DNA of 64,000 bases from Granulosicoccus sp036478565 (lineage in GTDB: Bacteria > Pseudomonadota > Gammaproteobacteria > Granulosicoccales > Granulosicoccaceae). Position 1 is the first letter of the stretch. The number at the start of each line of letters is the position of its first letter. The translations under genes were made by a program, and so were the position numbers. Below, piece by piece: positions 7,963-17,175 of the stretch. The notes beneath the pieces were generated by a model, which worked only from the letters and a program-made list of their open reading frames with translations, was not told the origin of the DNA and did no database searches. Location: NCBI GenBank assembly GCA_965224525.1, contig OZ245050.1, positions 3,100,001-3,164,000 of the forward strand, read 5' to 3'.

Positions 7963-10346
7963 TCCGCAATGGCATTTGTATCGCGCACAAAGGCATTTTT
8001 TGCGCCGTCTTGTTCTTCGTGGCTATCAAGCTTTCGGGAATGAATCCGATGAAGCTCTTCTTGCTTCAGATTCAACATCATCTCATCAGGTTGCAGCGAT
8101 GTCGCATACCCATAATAATCGTAGTAGCCGTGAAATTCGTAGTCTGCACCATATGACGCCAGCTTAGCCAGATCGACCTGTGTAAGCAGAACGCCGGCCA
8201 AGGGAGCATCAACACTGCGCAGCTTTTCCAGGCCACTGCTCACCAGCCGTATTGATGAGTCATGCGACTTCGCCACGTAAACGATCTGATCCGACAATTT
8301 GCTTAACAGCAAGGCATCGCTCACAGCCTCAACAGGTGCGCTGTCAATAACAATTCGCTCGTATTCTTGCGCTAACTGCTGAAGCATGGATGCAAACTGC
8401 CTGGAAGAGAGCAACTCCAGCGGTTGGTCCGTTCTGGATCCACTGCACAAGACATCGAATCCACTGGATGGACAATGCTGAATACAGCGACTCAATTCCT
8501 GCTGCCCGGCAATGAAATTTGTCAGCCCGGGATGAGTCTCTTTCAGTTTCAGTGCACGGCTCAATGATGGGCGCCGTATATCTGCATCAATCAACAACAC
8601 ACGCTCAACCTGCGCAAAAGATCTTGCCAGACAGACAGCGCTCATGGATTTACCCTCTCCGGGAACCGACGAGGTTAGCAGTATGATTTGCCCACTGCCA
8701 CGTCGTTGGTCAAGCAACAGGTTGGTTCTAGCCGTCTTGAAAGCTTCGACGAACACCTGATTCGAACGTTCTGTCGACCACCGATCAGAGGATAAAAATT
8801 GAAACACCCCGCCTGACTTTCGTCTGTAGTAGGGAATGATTCCTACCAGTTTTTCACCGAGAGTCTGCTCTACATCCGACAGCCTTTTTATGGAATCATC
8901 GAATCCATTTATTACAAGCACTGCTATCGTGGAAGCCAACAACGCCCCAAATAGTGTCAGCGTCAGGATAAAGGCCTTGTCTGGCTTATCCGGAACGAGC
9001 GATGGTGACGCATATTCGGTTATCGTCGCATTAACCGATTCAAGCCCCTGTGTTGAGCGTGCCTCAATCATGCGACTGAAAAATCTGGAATACAGATCAC
9101 GGTTGGTCTGTACCTCCTTTTCCAAAGCTTCCAGTTCAACAGTCTTGACGCCAGCGTTCTGGATGTCTCTCTTGCCGGCATCAAGCTGATTTTTGATTGC
9201 TACCACACGACGACTCATCAGCCGGTGTTCATTTTCTGCTGACTCGATAGCATGCAACACCGATTGGCGCAAGACAGCTTGTAACGAGAGTAGTTCGGAA
9301 CGAATAGCGACCACGCTTGGATGCCGCGGACCATACTGATTGGACAGTTTTTCCAGTTCGTGTTGAGCCTGACTGATCTCGATTCTTGTTTGCTGTACCA
9401 ATGGGTCATCGCGCATCGACGGCAATTGATCCAGAATCTTCTGCGTGCTGTCAGTACTTCTGAGCTCTTCAAGCAAATCAGTGATATTGGAGAGCTGCAG
9501 CCGCGCTTCAGACAAATCCTGCGCGCTGAGCAGCAATTCCTGCTCGGAGAGTTTGCCGACACTGCCACTGACATTGATCAGCTCATTATCGCTCTTGAAC
9601 ACAAGAAGTTGACTCTCGGACTCTTCCAGTGTTGTCTTGAGTTCTGACAACTTGTGGCCAAGCCAACCAGATACTTCTGTTACCAATGAACGATTGGACT
9701 CAACATAGTCCGCTATAAACTGAAGGCCTACTTCGTTGGCAATTGCTGAAGCCAGCTCATTGTCATTTGACTGATAACTGATGCGCACCAGCCGAGTATC
9801 GAGAACCTGTACGGCTGTCAGATTGGACTGGAAATATTTTATGGCCAGAGAGTCCACTTCGTCAGGCAAGAGTTTTTTCTGATCACTTTGCCCTGTATTC
9901 CTGGTTGAAGACTGGCCGACGTTACTGTATGCGAGCATGGACGTATCGATGCCAGCATGGCGGGCAACGTTGTCAACAAATACTGGCTTGGATAGCAGAC
10001 CAAGACCATCAATCACTCTTTTGGCATGATCTCTCGACGTCAACATCTCTATTCGAGTCTGGACATAGCCGTCACCTTCCGATTCATCCTGAATCAGATT
10101 TTCAATATCGACAATGTTCGACTTGGCTGAGTCGAGCAACAGGGACTGCGTTGAACGGTATTCCGGTTCGACAGTCGCAATGTAGGTAAATGCCAATGCA
10201 AGGGCGCATGCTGCGGCTAGAATGATCAACCACTTGTAGCGTAGAACCACTCGAAAGCTGTCCAGTGGGTCAAATGAACCGGCCGAAATCTGTTTCTTCC
10301 TGGCTGCCCAGAAATCATCACCGACTTGATGTGAAGTTTGCCTCAC
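7959..10346 (-). CDS. wzc: Polysaccharide co-polymerase/tyrosine autokinase (Wzc/BY-kinase)
   Basis: A 795-residue protein. After a short cytoplasmic tail comes a first membrane helix (about residues 38-58). A long periplasmic region with Wzz-type sequence and coiled coils follows, then a second helix near 455-475, then a cytoplasmic kinase. Kinase motifs are Walker A SSVPGEGKS (about 560), Walker A' LLIDADIRRP (about 582) and Walker B RIVIDSAPV (about 665). The C-terminus has the Tyr cluster YEFHGYYDYYGY (about 735-750) that is autophosphorylated in the family. It controls polymer length and export of Wzy-dependent exopolysaccharide. The start is a GTG at 10346 with AGGA eight bases upstream. 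No outer-membrane Wza channel lies in the window. Confidence 0.92.
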   Translation of the reverse strand: MRQTSHQVGDDFWAARKKQISAGSFDPLDSFRVVLRYKWLIILAAACALALAFTYIATVEPEYRSTQSLLLDSAKSNIVDIENLIQDESEGDGYVQTRIEMLTSRDHAKRVIDGLGLLSKPVFVDNVARHAGIDTSMLAYSNVGQSSTRNTGQSDQKKLLPDEVDSLAIKYFQSNLTAVQVLDTRLVRISYQSNDNELASAIANEVGLQFIADYVESNRSLVTEVSGWLGHKLSELKTTLEESESQLLVFKSDNELINVSGSVGKLSEQELLLSAQDLSEARLQLSNITDLLEELRSTDSTQKILDQLPSMRDDPLVQQTRIEISQAQHELEKLSNQYGPRHPSVVAIRSELLSLQAVLRQSVLHAIESAENEHRLMSRRVVAIKNQLDAGKRDIQNAGVKTVELEALEKEVQTNRDLYSRFFSRMIEARSTQGLESVNATITEYASPSLVPDKPDKAFILTLTLFGALLASTIAVLVINGFDDSIKRLSDVEQTLGEKLVGIIPYYRRKSGGVFQFLSSDRWSTERSNQVFVEAFKTARTNLLLDQRRGSGQIILLTSSVPGEGKSMSAVCLARSFAQVERVLLIDADIRRPSLSRALKLKETHPGLTNFIAGQQELSRCIQHCPSSGFDVLCSGSRTDQPLELLSSRQFASMLQQLAQEYERIVIDSAPVEAVSDALLLSKLSDQIVYVAKSHDSSIRLVSSGLEKLRSVDAPLAGVLLTQVDLAKLASYGADYEFHGYYDYYGYATSLQPDEMMLNLKQEELHRIHSRKLDSHEEQDGAKNAFVRDTNAIAE

Positions 10347-10492
10347 TACATTGTCCTATGCTTTTCCCTGGAAATTCTATATAGATTTTACTTTGTGACG
10401 TAGTCGATGAAGTTTACCGTATGGAATGATCGGTGACCATTCGCAGTCGCCCTCTCTCTGCACGCCTTTTTTGACCCGATTGTATAAAAAAA

Positions 10493-11167
10493 GTGTTGAA
10501 ACTAGAGGTAAGCTGCTTGCAAGGTATCCAAGGCACTTACTTGAATTCAACCCTCTACAATAATTTAGCGATAACCGCACTAATAGGGATAGCGAACCTG
10601 TTTTTCGCAGCCCTGCTGCACCGCGCCATAATAATGGACCGGTTTCTGATCCACAGACGCAGATTCTACGAAGCCATGAGCGTATTGGGCTTCATATTCG
10701 CACTGGCGCTGACGGTAATCAGCGTGGTTGTTTGGCCTTTTAATCACACGTTTGTGATTGTCTGCACTACCGCATGGGCCCTGTTCAGCTGTGTGTTTGC
10801 CCTGGGCCTGCAACGTCGCGAGCGCTGTAGACTGGCTCAAAGCAATCTGGAAATACCGGATATATGGCATCGTGAACTAGAACAAGACAAGCAATTGATT
10901 GCTGCCAAACCAGTAAAGGTACACGCCGAGCAATCAGGAAGGGTTCAGATCATAATCGATGCAACTACGGCCAAAAATTTCGAAGAGTCTGCTTATTCGG
11001 CAGCCGGCGGTCATTGGCAAAATGAACTAAGAAAATCTCGACGATTAAATTTACCAACACTTGAACGTAACTATATTACAAGTCTTTGGTTTTATAAAAA
11101 CCGATCCGTCTACGATAACCCGACTTATACTGTGGAAATCGTCTTGCTGGAATCAAATGCTCCGTAA
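10493..11167 (+). CDS. Hypothetical membrane protein
   Basis: An unrecognised protein of up to 224 residues. Three hydrophobic segments lie in the first half (NLAITALIGIANLFFAALL, SVLGFIFALALTVISVVVW and HTFVIVCTTAWALFSCVFAL). They are followed by a basic linker and a soluble domain of about 100 residues (VQIIIDATTAKNFEESAYSA...). The start is unclear: a GTG at 10493 opens the frame, and the first ATG comes only after the first helix, so a non-ATG start is likely. The gene is divergent from wzc and convergent with aapP. It stands alone and could serve the polysaccharide cluster, but nothing in the sequence shows that. Confidence 0.5.
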   Translation: MLKLEVSCLQGIQGTYLNSTLYNNLAITALIGIANLFFAALLHRAIIMDRFLIHRRRFYEAMSVLGFIFALALTVISVVVWPFNHTFVIVCTTAWALFSCVFALGLQRRERCRLAQSNLEIPDIWHRELEQDKQLIAAKPVKVHAEQSGRVQIIIDATTAKNFEESAYSAAGGHWQNELRKSRRLNLPTLERNYITSLWFYKNRSVYDNPTYTVEIVLLESNAP

Positions 11168-11280
11168 CTGATTTACATTTCCCCACTGACAACAAGCCCG
11201 GACTATTCGCGACGTACCAAACTATCGTAGCGCAGCAACCTAAACTTTAAACTTTTTATGCCGCGCGGAAACCCCCGGAA

Positions 11281-12075
11281 TCAGTGCGCCAGAATCTGAC
11301 TCAGGAACAGCTGGGTTCGCTCGGATTGCGGATTGTTGAAGAATGCATCAGGCTCGTTCTCCTCAATGATTTGCCCCTCATCCATAAAAATAACCCGATT
11401 GGCAACCGTCTTTGCAAAACCCATTTCGTGAGTGACGCAGATCATCGTCATGCCCTCGCGGGCAAGTTCGATCATGACATCCAGAACTTCCTTGATCATT
11501 TCCGGATCAAGTGCTGACGTTGGCTCGTCAAACAGCATAATCTTGGGGTTCATACACAATGAGCGTGCTATCGCTACCCGCTGTTGCTGGCCACCGGAGA
11601 GCTGCCCGGGAAACTTGCCAGCCTGTTCGGGAATTTTCACCCGCTCCAGGTACTGCATGGCAATCTCTTCAGCTTCCCGTTTGGGTAGCTTCTTCACCCA
11701 AATGGGCGCTAAAGTGCAGTTCTCCAGTACGGTCAAATGTGGAAACAGGTTGAAGTGCTGAAATACCATGCCGACTTCACGTCGAATCGCGTCGATGTTT
11801 TTAAGGTCATTATTAAGTTCGATGCCATCGACACTGATCAGCCCCTGCTGATGTTCTTCCAGGCGATTGATGCAGCGGATCAGCGTTGACTTTCCCGAAC
11901 CAGACGGGCCACAGATAACGATGCGTTCGCCGCGATTGACTTTCAGATTTATATCCTTGAGTACATGAAACTGGCCATACCATTTATTCATGTCTTCGAT
12001 ACGGATCACCACTTCGTCGCTGACCGCAAGTTTCGGTGCAGTCGCTTCAGCTACAGTTTCTTGTGGTGTGCTCAT
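11281..12075 (-). CDS. aapP: Amino-acid ABC transporter ATPase, AapP
   Basis: A 264-residue ABC ATPase of the polar amino-acid family (GlnQ/AapP). Walker A is CGPSGSGKSTLIRCIN, the signature is LSGGQQQRVAIARSL, Walker B is IMLFDEPTSALDPE, and the H-loop is ICVTHEMGF. 'MNKWYGQFHVLKDINL' at the start is characteristic of the subfamily. It powers uptake with the AapQ and AapM permeases encoded just upstream. The ATG at 12075 has AGGA nine bases ahead. Last gene of aapJQMP. Confidence 0.95.
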   Translation of the reverse strand: MSTPQETVAEATAPKLAVSDEVVIRIEDMNKWYGQFHVLKDINLKVNRGERIVICGPSGSGKSTLIRCINRLEEHQQGLISVDGIELNNDLKNIDAIRREVGMVFQHFNLFPHLTVLENCTLAPIWVKKLPKREAEEIAMQYLERVKIPEQAGKFPGQLSGGQQQRVAIARSLCMNPKIMLFDEPTSALDPEMIKEVLDVMIELAREGMTMICVTHEMGFAKTVANRVIFMDEGQIIEENEPDAFFNNPQSERTQLFLSQILAH

Positions 12076-12148
12076 AATGTTTATTCCTTACTCATTACTA
12101 AAAGTGTTTTTAGAACGCAGTTCTTTACATCCGGTGCTGTAATTCGAC

Positions 12149-13306
12149 TTAGCGTTTGTAGCCAGTATTTAGCTTGGCTTCCACATACCGGCTATAGCGC
12201 GCCATGCTGTAACAAAAAACCCAGAAAACCAACGCAACAAAGGCATAGCCTGTATAGGAAACGGACTTGATCGACCAGTGAGGATCTGCTATGGATGCCT
12301 GTACGATGCCCAGCAGGTCGAACAAGGCAATGATCAAGACCAGTGTGGTGTCCTTGAACAGGCCGATAAAAGTATTCACGATGCCGGGTATGACAATTTT
12401 CAGGGCCTGCGGCAAAACGACCAAACGCATCATTTTCTGGTACGGCAACCCCAGCGCCATTGCGCCTTCATACTGGCCTTTGTCAATGGCCTGCAAACCA
12501 CCACGAACCACTTCTGCCATATAGGCGGATGCAAACAGAGCGACGCCAATAATTGCACGCAACAACTGATCAAAAACCATCCCGGGTGGCAAAAACAACG
12601 GAAACATGATGGTTGCCATAAACAGTACGGCAACCAGTGGAATGCCGCGCCAGAATTCAATAAATACGGTTGACAACATGCTGATGACAGGCATGGTCGA
12701 ACGTCTGCCCAAAGCCAGTAGAATGCCAAGCGGGAGTGACGCAACAATGCCTGTGAGCGCGATAACCAGTGTCAGCGAAAAACCACCCCACTGCGGCGTA
12801 TCAACCACCGGGAGCCCAAGCGTTTTGCTGCCATGCATCAGAAAAAATCCGATAAACGGAAAGACCAGCAACATAAAACCACCAATCCAGTTTCGACCAG
12901 GCGTTCGTTCATAAGCCAATAGAGCAATGCCGACAGCGAGGATTGCCAGCAATATATTTATTCGCCAGCGTTCAGCATGCGGGTAGAAACCGTAAAGAAA
13001 TTGCTGCCAGCGAGAACCGACAAACGGCCAGCAGGCGCCATCGGGATTGGCCCGACATGCCTCGGCACCACCGGTAAAGTTGGCACTGAATATCAGCCAG
13101 TTGAGTGCAGGTGGCACCGCGTATAAAACCAGCGCGGCGACAATAACTGTCATGACCGAGTTGAATGGCCCGTTAAACAGATTGTCGCGGAACCAGGCAC
13201 CCATGCCATCCGTGCGAACCGGCGCTGGCTTGTCCGGTAAATTACCCGCGTTGACGATGGCGTTGCCTACGCCAAATGCTGAAGGGGATGTGTCGTCAAT
13301 AGCCAC
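12149..13306 (-). CDS. aapM: General L-amino-acid ABC transporter permease, AapM
   Basis: A 385-residue inner-membrane permease with about eight predicted helices. The HisM-type domain (LTLVIALTGIVASLPLGILLALGRRS... EFWRGIPLVAVLFMATIMFPLFLP... SAYMAEVVRGGLQAIDKGQYEGAMALGL) includes the EAA loop that docks the ATPase. The N-terminal extension with extra helices is usual for AapM/BztC. The start is a GTG at 13306 that shares its first base with the aapQ TAG stop (TAGTG), so the two permeases are translationally coupled. It forms a heterodimer with AapQ. Confidence 0.94.
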   Translation of the reverse strand: MAIDDTSPSAFGVGNAIVNAGNLPDKPAPVRTDGMGAWFRDNLFNGPFNSVMTVIVAALVLYAVPPALNWLIFSANFTGGAEACRANPDGACWPFVGSRWQQFLYGFYPHAERWRINILLAILAVGIALLAYERTPGRNWIGGFMLLVFPFIGFFLMHGSKTLGLPVVDTPQWGGFSLTLVIALTGIVASLPLGILLALGRRSTMPVISMLSTVFIEFWRGIPLVAVLFMATIMFPLFLPPGMVFDQLLRAIIGVALFASAYMAEVVRGGLQAIDKGQYEGAMALGLPYQKMMRLVVLPQALKIVIPGIVNTFIGLFKDTTLVLIIALFDLLGIVQASIADPHWSIKSVSYTGYAFVALVFWVFCYSMARYSRYVEAKLNTGYKR

Positions 13307-14514
13307 TAGCGTTCCACCAACATAATTCGTGCGTTGTACCAGTTCATGAAAGTTGAAGTCAGCAGGCTTAACACCAGATAGACGGCCAGCGTCATCGCCA
13401 TGATTTCTACCGCCTGACCGGTCTGGTTCAACGTGGTTCCCGCAAATACTGAAAACAGATCCGGGTAAGCGATGGCCGTTGCCAGGCTCGAGTTCTTGGT
13501 CAGATTCAGAAACTGACTGGTCAGTGGCGGTATGATAACTCGCATGGCCTGCGGCACAATGACCAGGCGCATTCGGTGGTTGGGCTTGATACCCAGAGCC
13601 GCCGAGGCTTCGGTCTGGCCGTGACTGACTGACTGGATGCCCGAACGTACAATTTCTGCAATAAAGGCAGCCGTGTAAATGACAAGTGCCAGAGTCAAGG
13701 CAACAAACTCCGGAATGATGGTCACACCCCCACGCAAGGCAAAGCGCGACATTTCAGCGGGTGCAAATTCTATAGGGCGTCCCAGGAAATAAAATACGGC
13801 AATCGGCACCAACACGATTAGCGCAAGTCCTGCCAGGAACACCGGGAACTGCCGGCCCGTGGACATCTGACGTCGGCGAGCCCAGGCGCGCATCAGCCAG
13901 GTCAGTACAATGCCGGCAAAAAATGCATACCAGACGTACTGAAAACCAGGCTGACCGATGGGTTCAGCGAAAATCAGACCACGATTGTTCAGCGACAGGA
14001 AAACCGAATCACCAGCCTGATGCAACTCTCTCGGTCCAGGCAATGGCTTGAGAACGGCGCTGTACCAGAAAAGTATCTGTAGTAATACAGGAATATTTCT
14101 GAACAGCTCGATGTAGGTAGTAGCGACTTTCTGTATCAGCCAGTTTTTCGACAGACGTGCAATACCGACGATAAAACCTAGCATCAATGCCAACAGACAA
14201 CCCACCACCGCTACGATGATGGTATTTACCAGACCTACCTTAAAGACGGTGAGATAGTTCGACTCTTCGGTATAGGGTACAAACGGTGTCGTGATAATGC
14301 CAAAACCTGCCGATGAATCAAGAAATCCAAAACCCGAGGCTATCCCCTGCTTCGCCATATTTGTTGCAGTATTGTTGACCACGGTATAGAGAAACCAGGC
14401 TACCAGGGCAAGCACCAAAACCTGAAAGAAAAGGGCTCGCTTTTTGGGGTCTCGCCACGGGGAAATGGTCTGGGCAGACTCTGCGGTCGGCACGGTTGTC
14501 GAGTTGCTGGTCAT
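13306..14514 (-). CDS. aapQ: General L-amino-acid ABC transporter permease, AapQ
   Basis: A 402-residue permease of the HisM family. One N-terminal helix and a periplasmic segment are followed by the transport domain with TYIELFRNIPVLLQILFWY and an EAA loop near AEIVRSGIQSVSHGQTEASAALGI. The insert carrying extra helices between the two halves is usual for AapQ/BztB. It pairs with AapM, one base downstream. The ATG at 14514 lies about 115 bp after aapJ, with a large stem-loop between them. That layout commonly keeps binding-protein transcripts in excess over permease transcripts. Confidence 0.94.
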   Translation of the reverse strand: MTSNSTTVPTAESAQTISPWRDPKKRALFFQVLVLALVAWFLYTVVNNTATNMAKQGIASGFGFLDSSAGFGIITTPFVPYTEESNYLTVFKVGLVNTIIVAVVGCLLALMLGFIVGIARLSKNWLIQKVATTYIELFRNIPVLLQILFWYSAVLKPLPGPRELHQAGDSVFLSLNNRGLIFAEPIGQPGFQYVWYAFFAGIVLTWLMRAWARRRQMSTGRQFPVFLAGLALIVLVPIAVFYFLGRPIEFAPAEMSRFALRGGVTIIPEFVALTLALVIYTAAFIAEIVRSGIQSVSHGQTEASAALGIKPNHRMRLVIVPQAMRVIIPPLTSQFLNLTKNSSLATAIAYPDLFSVFAGTTLNQTGQAVEIMAMTLAVYLVLSLLTSTFMNWYNARIMLVER

Positions 14515-14571
14515 TTATCGGGCTGCCTCTCGAATCCGGAATCGGGGGTACGGTATTAAAGACAAAATAAA

Positions 14572-14616
14572 GGGAGGCTGACCGACAGCCTTCGCAGACC
14601 CGTCGATCAACCTCCC
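14572..14616 (-). terminator. Stem-loop between aapJ and aapQ (leaky terminator/processing element)
   Basis: The minus-strand RNA forms a 10-bp stem, GGGAGGUUGA with UCAGCCUCCC (one G-U pair), enclosing a second CGAC/GUCG helix. It is followed by UUUAUUUUGU. It lies between the binding-protein gene and the permeases, where such hairpins cause partial termination or stabilise the upstream mRNA. Confidence 0.6.
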
Positions 14617-14629
14617 TCTCATCACTGCT

Positions 14630-15643
14630 TTATCGCTGCGGTGCGGCGTAAAGCACTCCGCCATCAGACCACAGTGCATTGATACCGCGCTCAAGCTTCA
14701 GTGGGGTATCAGGACCAACATTGCGGTCATAGACCTCACCATAATTACCGACAGACTTGATCACATTCGCGCAGAAGTCGTTACTCAGACCAATCTTGCT
14801 ACCCAGGTCGCCTTCTGTACCGAGAATACGCTTGATGTTTGGATTGTCTGAGCCTGCCATTTCTTCTGCGTTTGCAGACGTAATACCAGATTCTTCTGCA
14901 TTGATCATGCAGTTCAGCGTCCAGCGACCAATATCGGCCCACTGGCTGTCACCGTGGCGAACCAAAGGTCCGAGAGGCTCTTTAGAAATGATTTCCGGTA
15001 ATACTATGTGATCGTCCGGTTTGGACAATTTCGTGCGTTGTGCAGCCAGACCTGAACGGTCTGTCGTGAAGACGTCACACCGACCTGAATCGTAGGCAGC
15101 AACAACTTCATCAGCCTTTTCAAACGCTACAACCGTGTAGTTCATGCCATTGGCACGGAAAAAATCTGCCACATTCAACTCGGTAGTGGTTCCCGTGTTG
15201 GTGCAAACCGCAGCGCCATCCAGCTCGCTGGCAGATGCCACTCCCAATGCTTTAGGTACCATGAATCCCTGACCGTCGTAATAGCTAACGCCAATGAACT
15301 CACCGAAATCAGTATCACGGCTCATGGTCCAGGTGGTGTTTCGTGACAACACGTCAATCTCGCCAGAAGTCAGTGCGGTGAAGCGTACCTTGGCTGAAAG
15401 TGGTGTGAATTTAACCGCTTCCGGGTCACCGAATACTGCGGACGCCATAGCGCGACAGTAGTCGACATCCAGACCAGTCCAGTTGCCTTGATCATCCGGA
15501 TTGGAAAAACCAGGAAGGCCTTGCGAAACGCCGCATTGAATGAAACCTTTGCCTTTTACAGCATCCAGGGTTTCGTCAGCGTGCGCCAGACTGGCGGTTG
15601 CTGCCAGTGCCGCACTGACGACGATCGTCGTGATTTTGTGCAT
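14630..15643 (-). CDS. aapJ: Amino-acid ABC transporter substrate-binding protein, AapJ
   Basis: A 337-residue periplasmic binding protein with a clear signal peptide (MHKITTIVVSAALAATASLAHA). The mature protein opens ETLDAVKGKGFIQCGVSQGLPGFS and continues GNWTGLDVDYCRAMASAVFG, the family signature of AapJ/BztA general amino-acid binding proteins. It delivers broad-specificity L-amino acids to AapQMP. It is the first gene of the operon, and the hairpin just after its stop should make it the most abundant product. About 220 bp of untranslated sequence lie upstream, with no clear promoter visible to me. Confidence 0.95.
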   Translation of the reverse strand: MHKITTIVVSAALAATASLAHADETLDAVKGKGFIQCGVSQGLPGFSNPDDQGNWTGLDVDYCRAMASAVFGDPEAVKFTPLSAKVRFTALTSGEIDVLSRNTTWTMSRDTDFGEFIGVSYYDGQGFMVPKALGVASASELDGAAVCTNTGTTTELNVADFFRANGMNYTVVAFEKADEVVAAYDSGRCDVFTTDRSGLAAQRTKLSKPDDHIVLPEIISKEPLGPLVRHGDSQWADIGRWTLNCMINAEESGITSANAEEMAGSDNPNIKRILGTEGDLGSKIGLSNDFCANVIKSVGNYGEVYDRNVGPDTPLKLERGINALWSDGGVLYAAPQR

Positions 15644-15865
15644 TTATTAAGCTCCAAATAGGGAAATTTGTTTGTTCGCGTCAGACTCGAGCAACTGCTC
15701 TCGCCCTCACACAGACGCAAATTAACACATCGAACTAGCGCCATCCAGAGCTTGCAGAAAACTCCGTGATTGAAATCACTCCCTGACCAAGGCTCCTGTG
15801 CGCCGGTCGACAACTCAGGATACCCACATTGATGATTCCTACACCGTTATCATTACCGCAGAATG

Positions 15866-16657
15866 TCAATATTCCGGCAAGTTGCGCACAACCTCCCGCA
15901 GCAAAGACCGAATATTAGGCTGTAGCCCCGGAGCAGGCGGGCCTTCCGGCACACGCACACCATTTACCATGGTGTTGGCCAAAGATGCCGCCAGGCTGGC
16001 GCTGAAACTGGATCCATAATACTGCACGTAGGACGACCTGTTGACGGGGCTGACCCGGTATTGACGACTCCAGACTATCGCCCCTGTACTCAAATTGACC
16101 ATCATCGCCGACATCTCAGTGCGCCTGTCGCGCAGTCTGGTAATACGCTGGCGGTCAGTTACCCAGCTGTCGTTTCGATTCCTGACGGCTTCTGATTCAT
16201 CTCGCAGTGGTCCGACTTCATCACTCTCGACACGCGCAATGACAGCCATTGCAGCAGGCAACCGCGCCGCCATCAGGCGTTGCATGTCTCCAGGCGCTAT
16301 TCGACCGGTGCGCGCGTAATTACGTATCAGTTCACTGTAATTTTTCTCGCCACTGGCCGCACCACGGGTTGTAGTACCGTTCATACTGACCTTGACACGG
16401 CTCGCTGGAATAACCGTGAACCTCTCGCTCTCTTCAAGTAAGGCGGTGAAATCACGATTCAACATACTGCGATTTAACCCAACACCCAGTGAATCCCGTG
16501 CCGTTACACCTATCACAGCGATGCTACCGGGCGACGAACTTGTACGAGGCGGGTGATGACTGGCGCATGCCCCTTGTTGCAGCACAGCAAACGCTATCAA
16601 TAGCGAACGGGCGAATTTGCCGGGAAAGCAGGTACTCAACTTGAGAGGCAGGTTCAT
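15866..16657 (-). CDS. Putative lipoprotein, CsgG/LpoB-like
   Basis: A 263-residue protein with a type II signal peptide ending in a lipobox (VLQQGAC). The mature part has 'IAVIGVTARDSLGVGLNRSMLNRDFTALLEESERFTVIPASRV'. This resembles CsgG/LpoB-like domains, where an amphipathic strand-helix unit is followed by 'fxvidr'. Later, 'VVNLSTGAIVWSRQYRV'-type sequence (here MVNLSTGAIVWSRQYRV) also fits that superfamily. It is probably anchored to the outer membrane and faces the periplasm. The exact role (secretion pore, peptidoglycan synthase activator, other) cannot be told. The gene stands alone, downstream of aapJ in the opposite half of a gap to gltA. The ATG at 16657 is the chosen start. Confidence 0.6.
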   Translation of the reverse strand: MNLPLKLSTCFPGKFARSLLIAFAVLQQGACASHHPPRTSSSPGSIAVIGVTARDSLGVGLNRSMLNRDFTALLEESERFTVIPASRVKVSMNGTTTRGAASGEKNYSELIRNYARTGRIAPGDMQRLMAARLPAAMAVIARVESDEVGPLRDESEAVRNRNDSWVTDRQRITRLRDRRTEMSAMMVNLSTGAIVWSRQYRVSPVNRSSYVQYYGSSFSASLAASLANTMVNGVRVPEGPPAPGLQPNIRSLLREVVRNLPEY

Positions 16658-17175
16658 GATTAAACGATGTGTTACCAGCGACGCGCCACAAGGTGGCAGG
16701 GTTCACACCTGAGTATAGACAGCAAAAGCGATTAGGGAGGCGCAGCCGACCGCAACGAAGAAGCGGGGGAACAACCTTTTGTCCCCCTGCATTCGAGAAT
16801 AAACCAGTGGAGCGCCGATCAGACAGCGCCTTTTGCTTTTTGACCCGCTCTTTCGGCGAGTTTTTTCTGTTGGCGCGTCATTTCTGGCGCTGGGCTCCTC
16901 CATTCGTGCCTGGCCGGGTCAGATCAATCATGGTCTGCCCGAAAGCAGTATCGACAGAAAGCGCCGTGAGTTTATTGTAATCACAGGAATTGCAAGCGTT
17001 TTGTGCGGCTATGCCACTGCAGTTCACAAGGCGTAACAGTCATGGTAATCACGAACACAAAGACGATGAAAACCTGTAGTCCGCTCACCCTGATGCTTCG
17101 AACAATGGTTTCTATTGGTTGGTGAGCCACTCCTGTCCCGTATACTGCCGGATTACCCGCCGAGGAGACGTTTGC
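16658..17175. other. Gap without a supported gene upstream of gltA
   Basis: This 518-bp stretch separates two divergent genes. A minus-strand frame (16903-16703, ATG start, 66 codons) ends in a possible membrane helix (FFVAVGCASLIAFAVYTQV) but has no good ribosome-binding site, so I do not call it. The right end carries the gltA promoter. Otherwise I see nothing. Confidence 0.5.
17119..17146 (+). promoter_or_regulatory. Probable gltA promoter
   Basis: TATACT at 17141-17146 matches the -10 consensus in 5 of 6 positions. TTGGTG at 17119-17124, 16 bp upstream, is a weak -35. Transcription would start near 17153, with GAGGAG at 17162-17167 as the ribosome-binding site for the ATG at 17176. Confidence 0.45.

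Noticed and set aside
16703..16903. 66-codon minus-strand frame upstream of gltA with a C-terminal hydrophobic stretch
   Set aside because: No ribosome-binding site, no family, and basic composition explained by the local sequence; kept only as a note.
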